64,000 nt of DNA from contig OZ241860.1 of NCBI GenBank assembly GCA_965203195.1, forward strand, positions 3,100,001 to 3,164,000, given 5' to 3'. Under the pieces are notes generated by a model that saw only the letters and a list, made by a program, of their open reading frames with translations, did no database searches and had not been told where the DNA came from. This stretch comes from Bin87 sp965203195 (GTDB lineage Bacteria > Chloroflexota > Dehalococcoidia > Lucifugimonadales > UBA3495). Each line of letters begins with the position of its first letter. Positions within the stretch are counted from its first letter, which is position 1. Shown one piece after another: positions 33,520 through 41,850 of the stretch. The position numbers were made by a program, and so were the translations under genes.

Positions 33520-34488
33520 TCACGGCGTGAGCAGGATTTTGCCGGTGGTCTGGCGCCCTTCCAGACGACGGTGCGCTTCGGCGGCTTCCGCAAGCGGCAG
33601 GTTAAGGCTGATGTTCAGCTTGACCACCCCGGTCTGCACCCAATCCAGGCATTCCTGGGCGCGGCGGAGCAGCTCCGGCCGAGTGGCGGTGTAGTCCCCC
33701 AGGGTCGGGCGGGTGAGATACAGCGACCCGTTGCGGAGCGCAGTGGAGTCCACCATCCCCACCGGGCCGCTGGCCTGCCCGTACAGGCACATACAGCCCC
33801 GCCGTCCCAGCGCCCGCAAACCCTTCTCAAAGGTGGTCTGCCCAACGGCGTCGTAGATGACTTTCACCCCCTCGCCCCCGGTGAGGCGGCGTATCTCGTC
33901 CTCAAAATCCTGCTGCGTGTACAAGATGACCTCATCGGCGCCGGCCCCGGCCGCCAGCTCGGCCTTGGCCCCGGTGGATACGGTGGTGTACACATAGATG
34001 CCCAGCCGCTTGAGCATCTGTATCAGCAGCAGGCCCATACCCCCGGCGCCGGCGTGAACCAGGGCCCGGTCGCCGGCCCGCAGCGGAATGATGTCGTGCG
34101 CCAGAAAGTGGGCGGTCATCCCCTGCAACAGGGTAGCCGCGCCGGTTGCGAAGTCCATATCATCGGGCAGACGCACCAGCAGCCAGGCGGGCACGGCCTG
34201 CTGTTCGGCGTAGGAGCCGGTGTGCATGGCGTAGGCCACCCGGTCGCCCACCGCCACCTCGGTCACGCCGTCTCCCACGGCGATGACGACGCCCGACGCT
34301 TCCCGCCCCGGCGTCCAGGGGAAAGCCGCCGGCGGGTTCGTGCCCTTGCGGCTGGACACATCCGTATAGTTGACGCCGATGTTGCGGATCGCCACCACCG
34401 CCTCGCCGGGAGCCGGCACCGGCTCGCCAATGTCCTCGTACTTGAGCGTTTCGGGGCCGCCAATCTCGTAGGCGCGGATGCCTTTCAT
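33520..34488 (-). CDS. Zinc-independent quinone oxidoreductase (MDR family)
   Basis: A 322-aa NADPH:quinone reductase-like protein. It has the N-terminal GroES-like fold (YEDIGEPVPAPGEAVVAIRN, IGVNYTDVSSRKG) and the nucleotide-binding motif AGAGGMGLLLIQ. The zinc cysteines of alcohol dehydrogenases are absent. It starts 7 nt after the MmgE/PrpD stop, so the two are one operon. Confidence 0.92.
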   Translation of the reverse strand: MKGIRAYEIGGPETLKYEDIGEPVPAPGEAVVAIRNIGVNYTDVSSRKGTNPPAAFPWTPGREASGVVIAVGDGVTEVAVGDRVAYAMHTGSYAEQQAVPAWLLVRLPDDMDFATGAATLLQGMTAHFLAHDIIPLRAGDRALVHAGAGGMGLLLIQMLKRLGIYVYTTVSTGAKAELAAGAGADEVILYTQQDFEDEIRRLTGGEGVKVIYDAVGQTTFEKGLRALGRRGCMCLYGQASGPVGMVDSTALRNGSLYLTRPTLGDYTATRPELLRRAQECLDWVQTGVVKLNISLNLPLAEAAEAHRRLEGRQTTGKILLTP

Positions 34489-34494
34489 AATCTT

Positions 34495-35868
34495 TTACCC
34501 TCCCAGGACGGATACCATTCCGGTAACATTTTCAATCTCGGCGATGTTGCGAAAACTGCCGACAGCCTCCTCAATATGGTCGGCAGGCAGGATGTAGCGG
34601 GTGCAGTAGAGAAACTTGGCCTCCAGCTCCTCGGCGTCCAGCGGCATTGCCGGCGCGCCGCGCGGGTGGTCCACCCGGTGCCGCAGGACGCGCCCGTCGC
34701 GGAGAGTAACCGCCACTTCGGCCGGGTGCGGCGACAGCGGCGATACGGACAGCGCCGCTTCCAACGACACCAGCTCCTGCATCGCCCGCACGCCGGCATC
34801 GAGGACGGCGACATCGGAAAAGAAGTTGATGAGCGGCGCCCCGTGACGCAGGGCGGCGGCGGCGATAAAACCCAGGCAGGAACGGGCCTGCCAACCGTCG
34901 GCCGGCGTCGCATAAGGAAGCAGCGCCAGGCTGTCCGGGGTCACGCCGATATGGACGCCGACAACATCCTCCGGTGCAAAACGATGCAGCTGGGCGATGC
35001 CCAGAATAGCGTCAATGGCGCTGTGCGCCGCCGGGTGGCAGGGGTACAATGGTATGGCGACGCCGGGATCGACCAGGCGCCAGCCGGCCCCCAGTCCGTC
35101 CAGCGCGCCGCCGGCCGGCCCGGCATTGTCCCGCCCGGCGCCGGGCGCAAACCGGGCCGCAATGCCGGCATCGGCCTGCAACGCCGCCATTACGCCGTGC
35201 ATTGCCGCGCGGCCGGCGGACAGCGCCGTGGCGCCGGCGTTTTCGTAGGCAACGCCGGCATCGGCGGCCCCCGCTGCCAGGGCCACGGCGTGGGCGATGG
35301 CGTCCGCATCCGAATTCAGAAGCATTGCGGACGCCGTGGCCGCCCCCGCTGCGCCGGCCGATGCCGATCTGCCATCAGCGGCGGTGGACAGCCGGGCCAC
35401 GACTTCAACCCCGGCGGCAAAAGCGGCCAGCAGCGCCGGCCCGGAACTGCCGTGCATTTCGCCCAGCGCCAGAACGGCCGGAAACACGGCGGCGGTGGGA
35501 CGGCTCCCGGCGCCGGGAATATAGTCGTCAAAATCCAGCAGCCGGACGAGGGCGCCATTGACCAGAGCCGCGTACACCGGCGAAGTGCGCTGCCCCATTC
35601 CGATGATGGTGCTGCGCCCGTTGCCGCCCATCTCGCGGGCAATCCGGGCCAGGGCGATGCCGTCGGGGACGGCGGCAGCGGCCAGTGCCGCGGCGGCGGC
35701 ATTGAGCATCAGGTCACCGCACCGGTCGGCCACCGGCGGGGGTATGCCGCCCGGCTCGGCGGCAACGGCGGCGGCAAACCGGGCAATCCGGCCGGCGCTG
35801 TCGTCAGGCGGGGGGGCAGTCATCGGGTTGGCAGTCATTGGGTTGAGCGGAGGCATTGCCGTTGTCAT
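34495..35868 (-). CDS. MmgE/PrpD family protein
   Basis: A 457-aa member of the MmgE/PrpD fold (2-methylcitrate dehydratase and related dehydratases or cis-aconitate decarboxylases). Visible family segments are VRLLDFDDYIPGAGSRPTAA, GEMHGSSGPALLAAFAAGVE and the C-terminal DARVLRHRVDHPRGAP-type stretch. The substrate is not deducible. The start is uncertain among several Met codons in MTTAMPPLNPMTANPMTA. Confidence 0.9.
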   Translation of the reverse strand: MTTAMPPLNPMTANPMTAPPPDDSAGRIARFAAAVAAEPGGIPPPVADRCGDLMLNAAAAALAAAAVPDGIALARIAREMGGNGRSTIIGMGQRTSPVYAALVNGALVRLLDFDDYIPGAGSRPTAAVFPAVLALGEMHGSSGPALLAAFAAGVEVVARLSTAADGRSASAGAAGAATASAMLLNSDADAIAHAVALAAGAADAGVAYENAGATALSAGRAAMHGVMAALQADAGIAARFAPGAGRDNAGPAGGALDGLGAGWRLVDPGVAIPLYPCHPAAHSAIDAILGIAQLHRFAPEDVVGVHIGVTPDSLALLPYATPADGWQARSCLGFIAAAALRHGAPLINFFSDVAVLDAGVRAMQELVSLEAALSVSPLSPHPAEVAVTLRDGRVLRHRVDHPRGAPAMPLDAEELEAKFLYCTRYILPADHIEEAVGSFRNIAEIENVTGMVSVLGG

Positions 35869-36385
35869 TGACCTTATGACCTTCACATCTTGCGGTGGCG
35901 GTTCCCGTTGCGGCACGGGAACAGGATTTGCGGACGCAGTTCGCGGTTCCTTGACGATAACCGGGATGATAGCCGACCGGGGCCGGCGTCATCATCCCGC
36001 TGCCCGGCAGACGGACGGCGGCATTATAGGGCATCGCCGCCGGCGGGCGAAATCAGCATCGCGCGTCAAGCCGCCCCGGAAGCAGCCCTCGCAGAGCCCC
36101 CGGCTGCCGGCGAAGGCACTGCCCTCGGCGCACCGCGCCGGGCGGAACCGGCGGCCGGTTGCCCAATGCGCCCGTCGCCAATCCCGCCGCCAACCTGTCT
36201 TCGGTTGCCCGGCAGGAAACCCTGAACCTGTAACGGCCCGCCCCCACCGCAGACCCGGCGCTGATTGACAGGATGTGGGCGCGGCGGCGCGCGGGCCGTG
36301 CTATAATCTCCCCGGCAACCGGCCGTCCAGCATCAAGGCTTCAGTATCATGGCTTTAGACGGCGGGCGAGCGAGGAGCAATCGGT
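35869..36385. promoter_or_regulatory. Divergent intergenic region with an extended -10 promoter
   Basis: No gene seen. TGCTATAAT at 36299-36307 faces the HtrA-like gene, 78 nt before its start. A TTGACA at 36265-36270 is 31 bp away and too far to be its -35 box. Confidence 0.55.
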
Positions 36386-38089
36386 TTGCTGGCGAAAGGA
36401 TTTTTGACTACGGCTTTGGCGTTGACGCTGCTTCTGGCGGCAACGGCGGTCGGGTGCTTCCGGGCGCCCGAAGCGGCGCCGGCCGGCGGAGCGCCGCCGG
36501 TGAGCGATGCCGAACTGGACGCGATAGTGTCGGCAGCGCTAACGGAAGCCGCGCCCACGCCCACGGATCCGATCGACGACTTGCGGGCCACCCTGGACGC
36601 TATGATGGCGGCGCCCACCCCGACAATGCCCCCGCCGCCCACGCCCACCGACCCGGCGGACGCCTTGCAGGCTACCCTGGTGGCCATCATCGCGGCGCCC
36701 ACCCACACGCCCGTGCCAACCGCTACACCGCGCTCCACGCCCCGGCCAACGTATACGCCGCGCCCCACGGCAACCCCAACCCGCGCGCCGCAGCCCACCC
36801 CCACGGTTGCCGACCTGGTAGCCCACCTCAAGCCCAGCATCGCCCGCATCATCACGACAAGGTCCACCGGCTCCGGCTTCGTTTACGACGCCCGGGGACT
36901 GATTGCCACTAACGCCCATGTGGTGGACTGCTGTCGGGATGTTGCCGTCATTCTGAACGGGCGGCGGTATGAGGGCAGGGTGCTGGGGCGCAACGACTCC
37001 GCCGATTTGGCGGTGGTGCAGCTGGTCGCCGGCGGCGGGCGTTTCCCGTCTACGTCTTTCGGCAGTGCCGGGCGGGTGGCGGTGGGCGACGATGTGATTG
37101 CGCTGGGGTTTCCGTTGGACCTGATGGGTGATTTTACGGTTACACGGGGCATCGTGTCGTCGCATCGTTCTTATGATGGCTATAACTTCATCCAAACCGA
37201 TGCGGCCATTAACTTTGGCAACAGCGGCGGGCCGCTGATTAATAAGAGCGGCGAAGTCATCGGAATGAACACCAGCAAACGCCTTGACGCCGAGGGGGTG
37301 GGCTTTGCGCTTTCCGTGGCAGAGATAGAACACCGGCTGCCGGGGCTGTCTGGCTATGCGGCCGCTCCTGCGCCAACCCCGCGCCCCGTGCCCACGCCAT
37401 GCCTGCGCCCGACAGCGACGCCCCAACCATATCCGGATGGAGCAACTGCTATCACAAACGTCACATTAATCCGCGACGACTCCCATGCAGATTGGTCGCC
37501 AGACGGCCGTCGGATTGTTTTCGCTTCTAATCGGACCGGCAATATCCATGTGATAAATGCCGACGGTTCGGATGTTACTCAACTCACGCACAACTCCGAC
37601 GGGAACATCGATCCGGCATGGTCGCCAGACGGCCGTCGGATTGTTTTCGCTTCTAATCGGACCGGCAATATCCATGTGATAAATGCCGACGGATCGGACG
37701 TTACCCAACTCACGCACGACTCCAGATCCGGCGGTCCAGCGTGGTCGCCGGACTGCCGCCGGATTGCTTTCACTTCTTATCCTCGGAGAGGTGGTGGGGA
37801 CATCTATGTGATGAACGCCGACGGATCGGACGTTACCCAACTCACGCACGACTCCAGATCCGGCGGTCCAGCGTGGTCGCCAGACGGCCGCCGAATTGCT
37901 TTCACTTCTGGTCCATACCGCGATCCGGAAATTTATGTGATGAACGCCGACGGATCGGACGTTACCCAACTCACGCACGACTCCAGATCCAGCAGTCCAG
38001 CGTGGTCGCCAGACGGCCGCCGAATTGCTTTCACTTCTGATCGTCGGGCCAGCGGTCGGGTAATCTATGTAATAGCGGCTCCGCCATAG
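36386..38089 (+). CDS. HtrA-like serine protease fused to a TolB-type beta-propeller (lipoprotein)
   Basis: A 567-aa protein starting with TTG (AGGAG 9 nt upstream). A signal sequence ends near Cys24 (ATAVGC). Residues 55-140 are a Pro/Thr linker. The protease domain (143-325) has the triad His178 (NAHVVD), Asp207 (NDSADLAV) and Ser280 (GNSGGP). Instead of PDZ domains, a second Pro/Thr linker leads to five WD40-like (PD40) repeats of the form WSPDGRRIVFASNRTGNIHV, INADGSDVTQLTH. The repeats are nearly identical in DNA (37480-38060), so the array is young. It is expected on the outer face of the membrane, perhaps sensing envelope proteins or glycans. Confidence 0.88.
   Translation: MLAKGFLTTALALTLLLAATAVGCFRAPEAAPAGGAPPVSDAELDAIVSAALTEAAPTPTDPIDDLRATLDAMMAAPTPTMPPPPTPTDPADALQATLVAIIAAPTHTPVPTATPRSTPRPTYTPRPTATPTRAPQPTPTVADLVAHLKPSIARIITTRSTGSGFVYDARGLIATNAHVVDCCRDVAVILNGRRYEGRVLGRNDSADLAVVQLVAGGGRFPSTSFGSAGRVAVGDDVIALGFPLDLMGDFTVTRGIVSSHRSYDGYNFIQTDAAINFGNSGGPLINKSGEVIGMNTSKRLDAEGVGFALSVAEIEHRLPGLSGYAAAPAPTPRPVPTPCLRPTATPQPYPDGATAITNVTLIRDDSHADWSPDGRRIVFASNRTGNIHVINADGSDVTQLTHNSDGNIDPAWSPDGRRIVFASNRTGNIHVINADGSDVTQLTHDSRSGGPAWSPDCRRIAFTSYPRRGGGDIYVMNADGSDVTQLTHDSRSGGPAWSPDGRRIAFTSGPYRDPEIYVMNADGSDVTQLTHDSRSSSPAWSPDGRRIAFTSDRRASGRVIYVIAAPP
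37470..38065 (+). repeat. Internal DNA repeats encoding PD40 units
   Basis: Five units of about 123-129 bp inside the preceding gene. Units 1-2 and units 3-5 are almost identical over long stretches (for example GACGGATCGGACGTTACCCA at 37688, 37826 and 37949). Confidence 0.8.
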
Positions 38090-38328
38090 GGAGGGAACAG
38101 GCTGCCGCGCCTCGGCGGCCAGCGGGCGTGAAGCACTGATAGGGCAAGGCCACGCTGTGTAGGCATGGCCCTCCCCTATCAGGTTTCGGTCGGGATGCGC
38201 GGCCCCCCCAAGCACACAGCTAGCTGCCGGCCGGTTTGCAACGACAGCATTTCGCGCAGGCACGATCTAGGTGCCGTTAGCTATCTAGGCTACGAGCAAC
38301 CACAGAACGAATGCTACCGGAAGTGCGA

Positions 38329-39051
38329 TTAATCCCGGCATTTATACATACTCCCCTTGTGCGCTACGGCCTTCGTCGGACTGCATTTTCCCTGCCGGAC
38401 CGGACTGCACTTTCTCTGCCGGAACTGATGGACCAGTATGAAGGCGGCACCGGTCAGTACTACTTGCATAGCCATCACCGCAAACATATCCGGCCCAAAC
38501 CATGCCAGATTGCCGTCGTTGTTGCATTTATCAGCAATGCTGGTTTCTTGTACATATACGTTTCCAAACGAAACGCCAATGGCTAGCGCAGAGTAGTGCG
38601 TCGCAAGCCCAACAATTATTGTCTGGAACCCTGTCTTCAGGTTCCAGGTACGGAGTTGCCAAGTGGTCGCGCCTACAGTTTGCACTACCAACAGAAGTGC
38701 TGAAACAAATCCCGTTAAAACGATTGCCTTCCAATACTGCCCTTCATCGTATGATATGCTGGCGAAAACAAACACCGCCGCTATGACAACGGCCAAAAAC
38801 ACTTTCACCCCAATCGTGATAGCTCCCTTCATAGGAGCCTTCACATGATCCCTTGCCAACAGGATTAGGGCGACAAGCATTACTGCCATAGCCTGGACAC
38901 CCTCCAGTGCCTGATTTATTACCAGCGCGATGAAGGCGACAAGTGCCGCCGCCATAGCCTGGACACCCTCCAGTGCCTGATTTATTACCAGCGCGATGAA
39001 GGCGACAAGTGCCGCCACCATAGCCTCGATACCCGCTTTTATCTGGTACAT
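38329..39051 (-). CDS. Unknown integral membrane protein with an exact internal repeat
   Basis: A 240-aa protein with about five to six hydrophobic segments, not recognised. Near the N-terminus the 22-residue unit ALVAFIALVINQALEGVQAM occurs twice, encoded by an exact 66-bp DNA repeat. Codon use is visibly more AT-rich than its neighbours, which suggests recent transfer. It has its own promoter and GGAGG 7 nt before the ATG. The C-terminus is Lys/Arg/Cys-rich (RQRKCSPVRQGKCSPTK). Confidence 0.75.
   Translation of the reverse strand: MYQIKAGIEAMVAALVAFIALVINQALEGVQAMAAALVAFIALVINQALEGVQAMAVMLVALILLARDHVKAPMKGAITIGVKVFLAVVIAAVFVFASISYDEGQYWKAIVLTGFVSALLLVVQTVGATTWQLRTWNLKTGFQTIIVGLATHYSALAIGVSFGNVYVQETSIADKCNNDGNLAWFGPDMFAVMAMQVVLTGAAFILVHQFRQRKCSPVRQGKCSPTKAVAHKGSMYKCRD
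38885..39016 (-). repeat. Exact 66-bp tandem duplication
   Basis: The units 38885-38950 and 38951-39016 are identical apart from the last base. Being in frame, they repeat one membrane helix of the encoded protein. Confidence 0.92.
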
Positions 39052-39098
39052 CGTTGTACCTCCGTATGCCTAGAAGTGAATCGGCTTGTTGCATATCC

Positions 39099-39127
39099 AC
39101 CCTAGCACAGCCGCCTCAAGTAGTCAA
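39099..39127 (-). promoter_or_regulatory. Promoter of the membrane-protein gene
   Basis: Minus strand TTGACT (39127-39122), 17 bp, TAGGGT (39104-39099). Confidence 0.6.
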
Positions 39128-39448
39128 GGCGTTGATGGTTTCGTATTACTCCCAATCCTTCGCCTTGGAAGTAGCGCTCGTAGAGCGCCAAGCGGTCGGC
39201 GAAGGCATTACACTCGGCGTGCCAAGCCAATCGGAAACGACGTCCGTTTTCCCAATGCGCCAGCACCACCGTTGCCTGCCTTGCCACTGCCTGCTATACC
39301 CCCGCTACCCTTTGCAGTGTATGGTGTATAATGACATCTGTTGCTGCTGGGCCAGCCCGCAATTCCGGCGGCGCCGGCGGCAGGGATTGCCGAAGCCGGC
39401 GCAACGGAGGCGGTGCTGCGTTCATCATACGGAGCGCCCGCATACAGC
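39128..39448. other. Intergenic, possible gene remnant
   Basis: A minus-strand frame at 39102-39287 (GTG start, 61 codons) reads WHAECNAFADRLALYERYFQ. It looks protein-like but has no ribosome site and overlaps the promoter of the next gene, so it may be a relic. Nothing else was seen. Confidence 0.35.
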
Positions 39449-41650
39449 TCACCCGCCGATAACCAGTCCCTCGGCCCGCAGTTCGCTGATTATCTCATCC
39501 GCCTGAGACTTGCGGATTTTGAACCGCTTCTCCAGCATCGGCGAGGTCAGGCGGGGGTTCCGCAGGGCGATGTCCCGCGCCTGGTGCAGGAAGTTGCCGT
39601 TCCCGTAATCGTCGTCCCCGGAGGCGTCGCCGTCGCTGCCGGCGGCGGGGCCGGCCCCTTCGGCGTCGTCCGCATCGTCCAGGTTGATGGCCGGCAGGGG
39701 CGGCCCCTTCTGGTGGCGCCAGAAGTCGATCAGCGCGTCCATTTCCTCGTCATAGACCAGGGTGCCCTGCCCGCGCCGCGCTTTGGGGAAGTCGTTGTTC
39801 AGCAGCAGCAGGTCGCCCTTGCCCATCAGGGCCTCGGCGCCGCCGGAGTCCAGGATGACCCGCGAGTCCACCTGCGAGGCCACCGCAAAGGCCACCCGGG
39901 CCGGCACATTGGCCTTCAGCAGTCCGGTGACCACCTTCACCGAGGGGCGCTGGGTGGCCAGCACCATATGGATGCCGGCGGCCCGGCCCAGCTGCGCCAG
40001 TCGCACCAGCTGCTGTTCCACTTCCAGGCCGCCGGTCATCATCAGGTCGGCCAGCTCGTCCACAATCAGCACTAGGAAGCACATCGGCTCGGCGGCTTTG
40101 GCGTTGTAGCCGGCGATGTTGCGGACGCCGGTTTCCTCCATCAGCTTGTAGCGCCGGGTCATTTCGTTGATCAGCCCCCGCAACGCGGGCTGCACGTCGT
40201 CCGGTTCCACGATGACCGGGGTCACCAGGTGGGGTATCCCGTTGAACGGCGTCAGTTCCACCCGCTTGGGGTCGACCATAATCATCCGCAGCTCGTCCGG
40301 CGGGCGGGTCATCAGGAGGGAAGCCACCAGGGAGTTGATGCACACGCTTTTGCCCGATCCGGTGGCGCCGGCGATAAGGATGTGAGGCATTGCCGCCAGG
40401 TCCAGGGACAGTGGCTGCCCGCCGGCGTCCTCGCCCAGGGCAAAGGCCAGGCCGCCTTTCTGCACGATCTTGCCGAAGTCGGGGCCGGCTACGATGGAGC
40501 GCATCAGCACCTTGCCCGGCGAGGGGTTGGGCACTTCCAGGCCCACCAGCCCTTCGCCCGGTTCGGGGGTTTCAATGATGCGGATGTAGGGGCTTTTCAG
40601 GGCCAGGGCCAGGTCTTTCTGGCGCTTGGTGATGTCGCCCACGCGCACGCGGCTGGGGCGCTGTTTGCCGGCGTCGCCGTCCTTGCCCGGCTTTTGGGGC
40701 ATATACCCCGGCACCAGCCCGAAGCGGATGACCCGCGGGCCGGCCTTGACATCCTCAATGTCCACATAGACGCCGTATTCGGACAGGGCTTCCCTGATTT
40801 CCACGGACATTGCGGAGATGGCGTCGGTGTCAATGTGGTGGGCTTCCGGGGGCGCCAGCAAGTCCAGGGGCGGAAGCTGCCAGCCGCCGCTGCGGGCGCC
40901 GCCGGCCAGAGGGGCGGGCGATGCGGTCGGCGCCGGTTCCGCCGGGGATGGCAGGTCGCTTTCGTCCGGCGGGGCTGCTTTCGTCCGGGCCGCTTTGCCG
41001 GCGGGGGATGCGGCCCCACGCCGGCGGGCGGCCAGTTTGCCGAGGCCGCGCCCGATGCCCCGGCCGGCGGCCACGCTGGCGATGAACAGCGCCCGGGCGG
41101 CCTTGCCCAGTCCGATGCCGATGGCCCGCAGCGCCAGCCAGGCCCCGATGCCGGCGTACTTGAGCGCCGCCCGATACCAGCGGGGCGCGCCCGGTATGAC
41201 CAGCAGCCCGATGAGCAGCAGCCCGGCGAAGCCCAGCAGCGCCGCCATCGCCGGGCTGCCGCCGGTGAGGGCGTAGCCGAACTTGCCCGCCAGTCCGTAG
41301 TTATAGAGTACGCCGCTTTCGCCGGAGACCAGGGACAGGCCGCCGACGGCGCCGGCGGTGGCAATCAGGGCGGCCAGCCACCACCGCCAGGCGCGCAGCA
41401 GCGGCCCCGGCCGGTGGGCCAGCAGCAGCAGGGATACGACGGCGAAGGCGGCGACCGGCGCCCAGGCGTAGCCCAGGGCGGCGAATGCCTGTGCCCGCAG
41501 ATCCGGCAGCAGCAGCATTGCGCCGGCCAGCGCGGCGCCGGCCAGCAGCAGGAAACCGGCTTCAATGCCGAGGCGCAGCCAGTTGACGCTGCCTTCGATT
41601 GCGGTAGCGCCGGCCGCCTTTTTCCGGCCGGACGCCGTGGCCGTAGCCAT
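39449..41650 (-). CDS. ftsK: DNA translocase FtsK/SpoIIIE
   Basis: A 733-aa septal DNA pump that clears chromosomes during division. Four membrane helices lie in residues 15-180, then a Pro/Ala linker, then the motor. Walker A is GATGSGKS, and the motor also shows VDPKRVELTPFNGIPHL, the ATQRPSV motif and ASQVDSRVILDSGGAEALMG. The C-terminal winged helix (ARNPRLTSPMLEKRFKIRK type) is the gamma domain that reads KOPS-like sites. The ATG at 41650 has AGGAGG 8 nt upstream. Confidence 0.96.
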   Translation of the reverse strand: MATATASGRKKAAGATAIEGSVNWLRLGIEAGFLLLAGAALAGAMLLLPDLRAQAFAALGYAWAPVAAFAVVSLLLLAHRPGPLLRAWRWWLAALIATAGAVGGLSLVSGESGVLYNYGLAGKFGYALTGGSPAMAALLGFAGLLLIGLLVIPGAPRWYRAALKYAGIGAWLALRAIGIGLGKAARALFIASVAAGRGIGRGLGKLAARRRGAASPAGKAARTKAAPPDESDLPSPAEPAPTASPAPLAGGARSGGWQLPPLDLLAPPEAHHIDTDAISAMSVEIREALSEYGVYVDIEDVKAGPRVIRFGLVPGYMPQKPGKDGDAGKQRPSRVRVGDITKRQKDLALALKSPYIRIIETPEPGEGLVGLEVPNPSPGKVLMRSIVAGPDFGKIVQKGGLAFALGEDAGGQPLSLDLAAMPHILIAGATGSGKSVCINSLVASLLMTRPPDELRMIMVDPKRVELTPFNGIPHLVTPVIVEPDDVQPALRGLINEMTRRYKLMEETGVRNIAGYNAKAAEPMCFLVLIVDELADLMMTGGLEVEQQLVRLAQLGRAAGIHMVLATQRPSVKVVTGLLKANVPARVAFAVASQVDSRVILDSGGAEALMGKGDLLLLNNDFPKARRGQGTLVYDEEMDALIDFWRHQKGPPLPAINLDDADDAEGAGPAAGSDGDASGDDDYGNGNFLHQARDIALRNPRLTSPMLEKRFKIRKSQADEIISELRAEGLVIGG

Positions 41651-41850
41651 ATTCGCACCTCCTGGGATCGGGTTGGAACGGCGGCCGGCCAAGCCGTGCC
41701 GGGTTAAGCCGGGAACGGGGCGGAGCCGGCCGGTTAAGCAAAACCGCCGCGGCGGGGCGGCGGCAGTGGGATGGGGCGCGCCGCGGTTTTCCGGCGGCGG
41801 GTTCGGCTCCGGCTTTTGCCCGGAATCCCGTATCCGTATCCCGTGTCCTG

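Noticed and set aside
33280..35871. Plus-strand open frame of more than 800 codons opposite the quinone oxidoreductase and MmgE/PrpD genes
   Set aside because: It is antisense to two clear genes, has no family features, and such frames are common opposite GC-rich genes.
36265..36307. TTGACA and TATAAT pair before the HtrA-like gene
   Set aside because: The spacing is 31 bp, too long for one promoter. Only the extended -10 is kept.
39102..39287. 61-codon minus-strand frame before ftsK
   Set aside because: GTG start, no ribosome site, overlaps a good promoter. Left as a possible relic.
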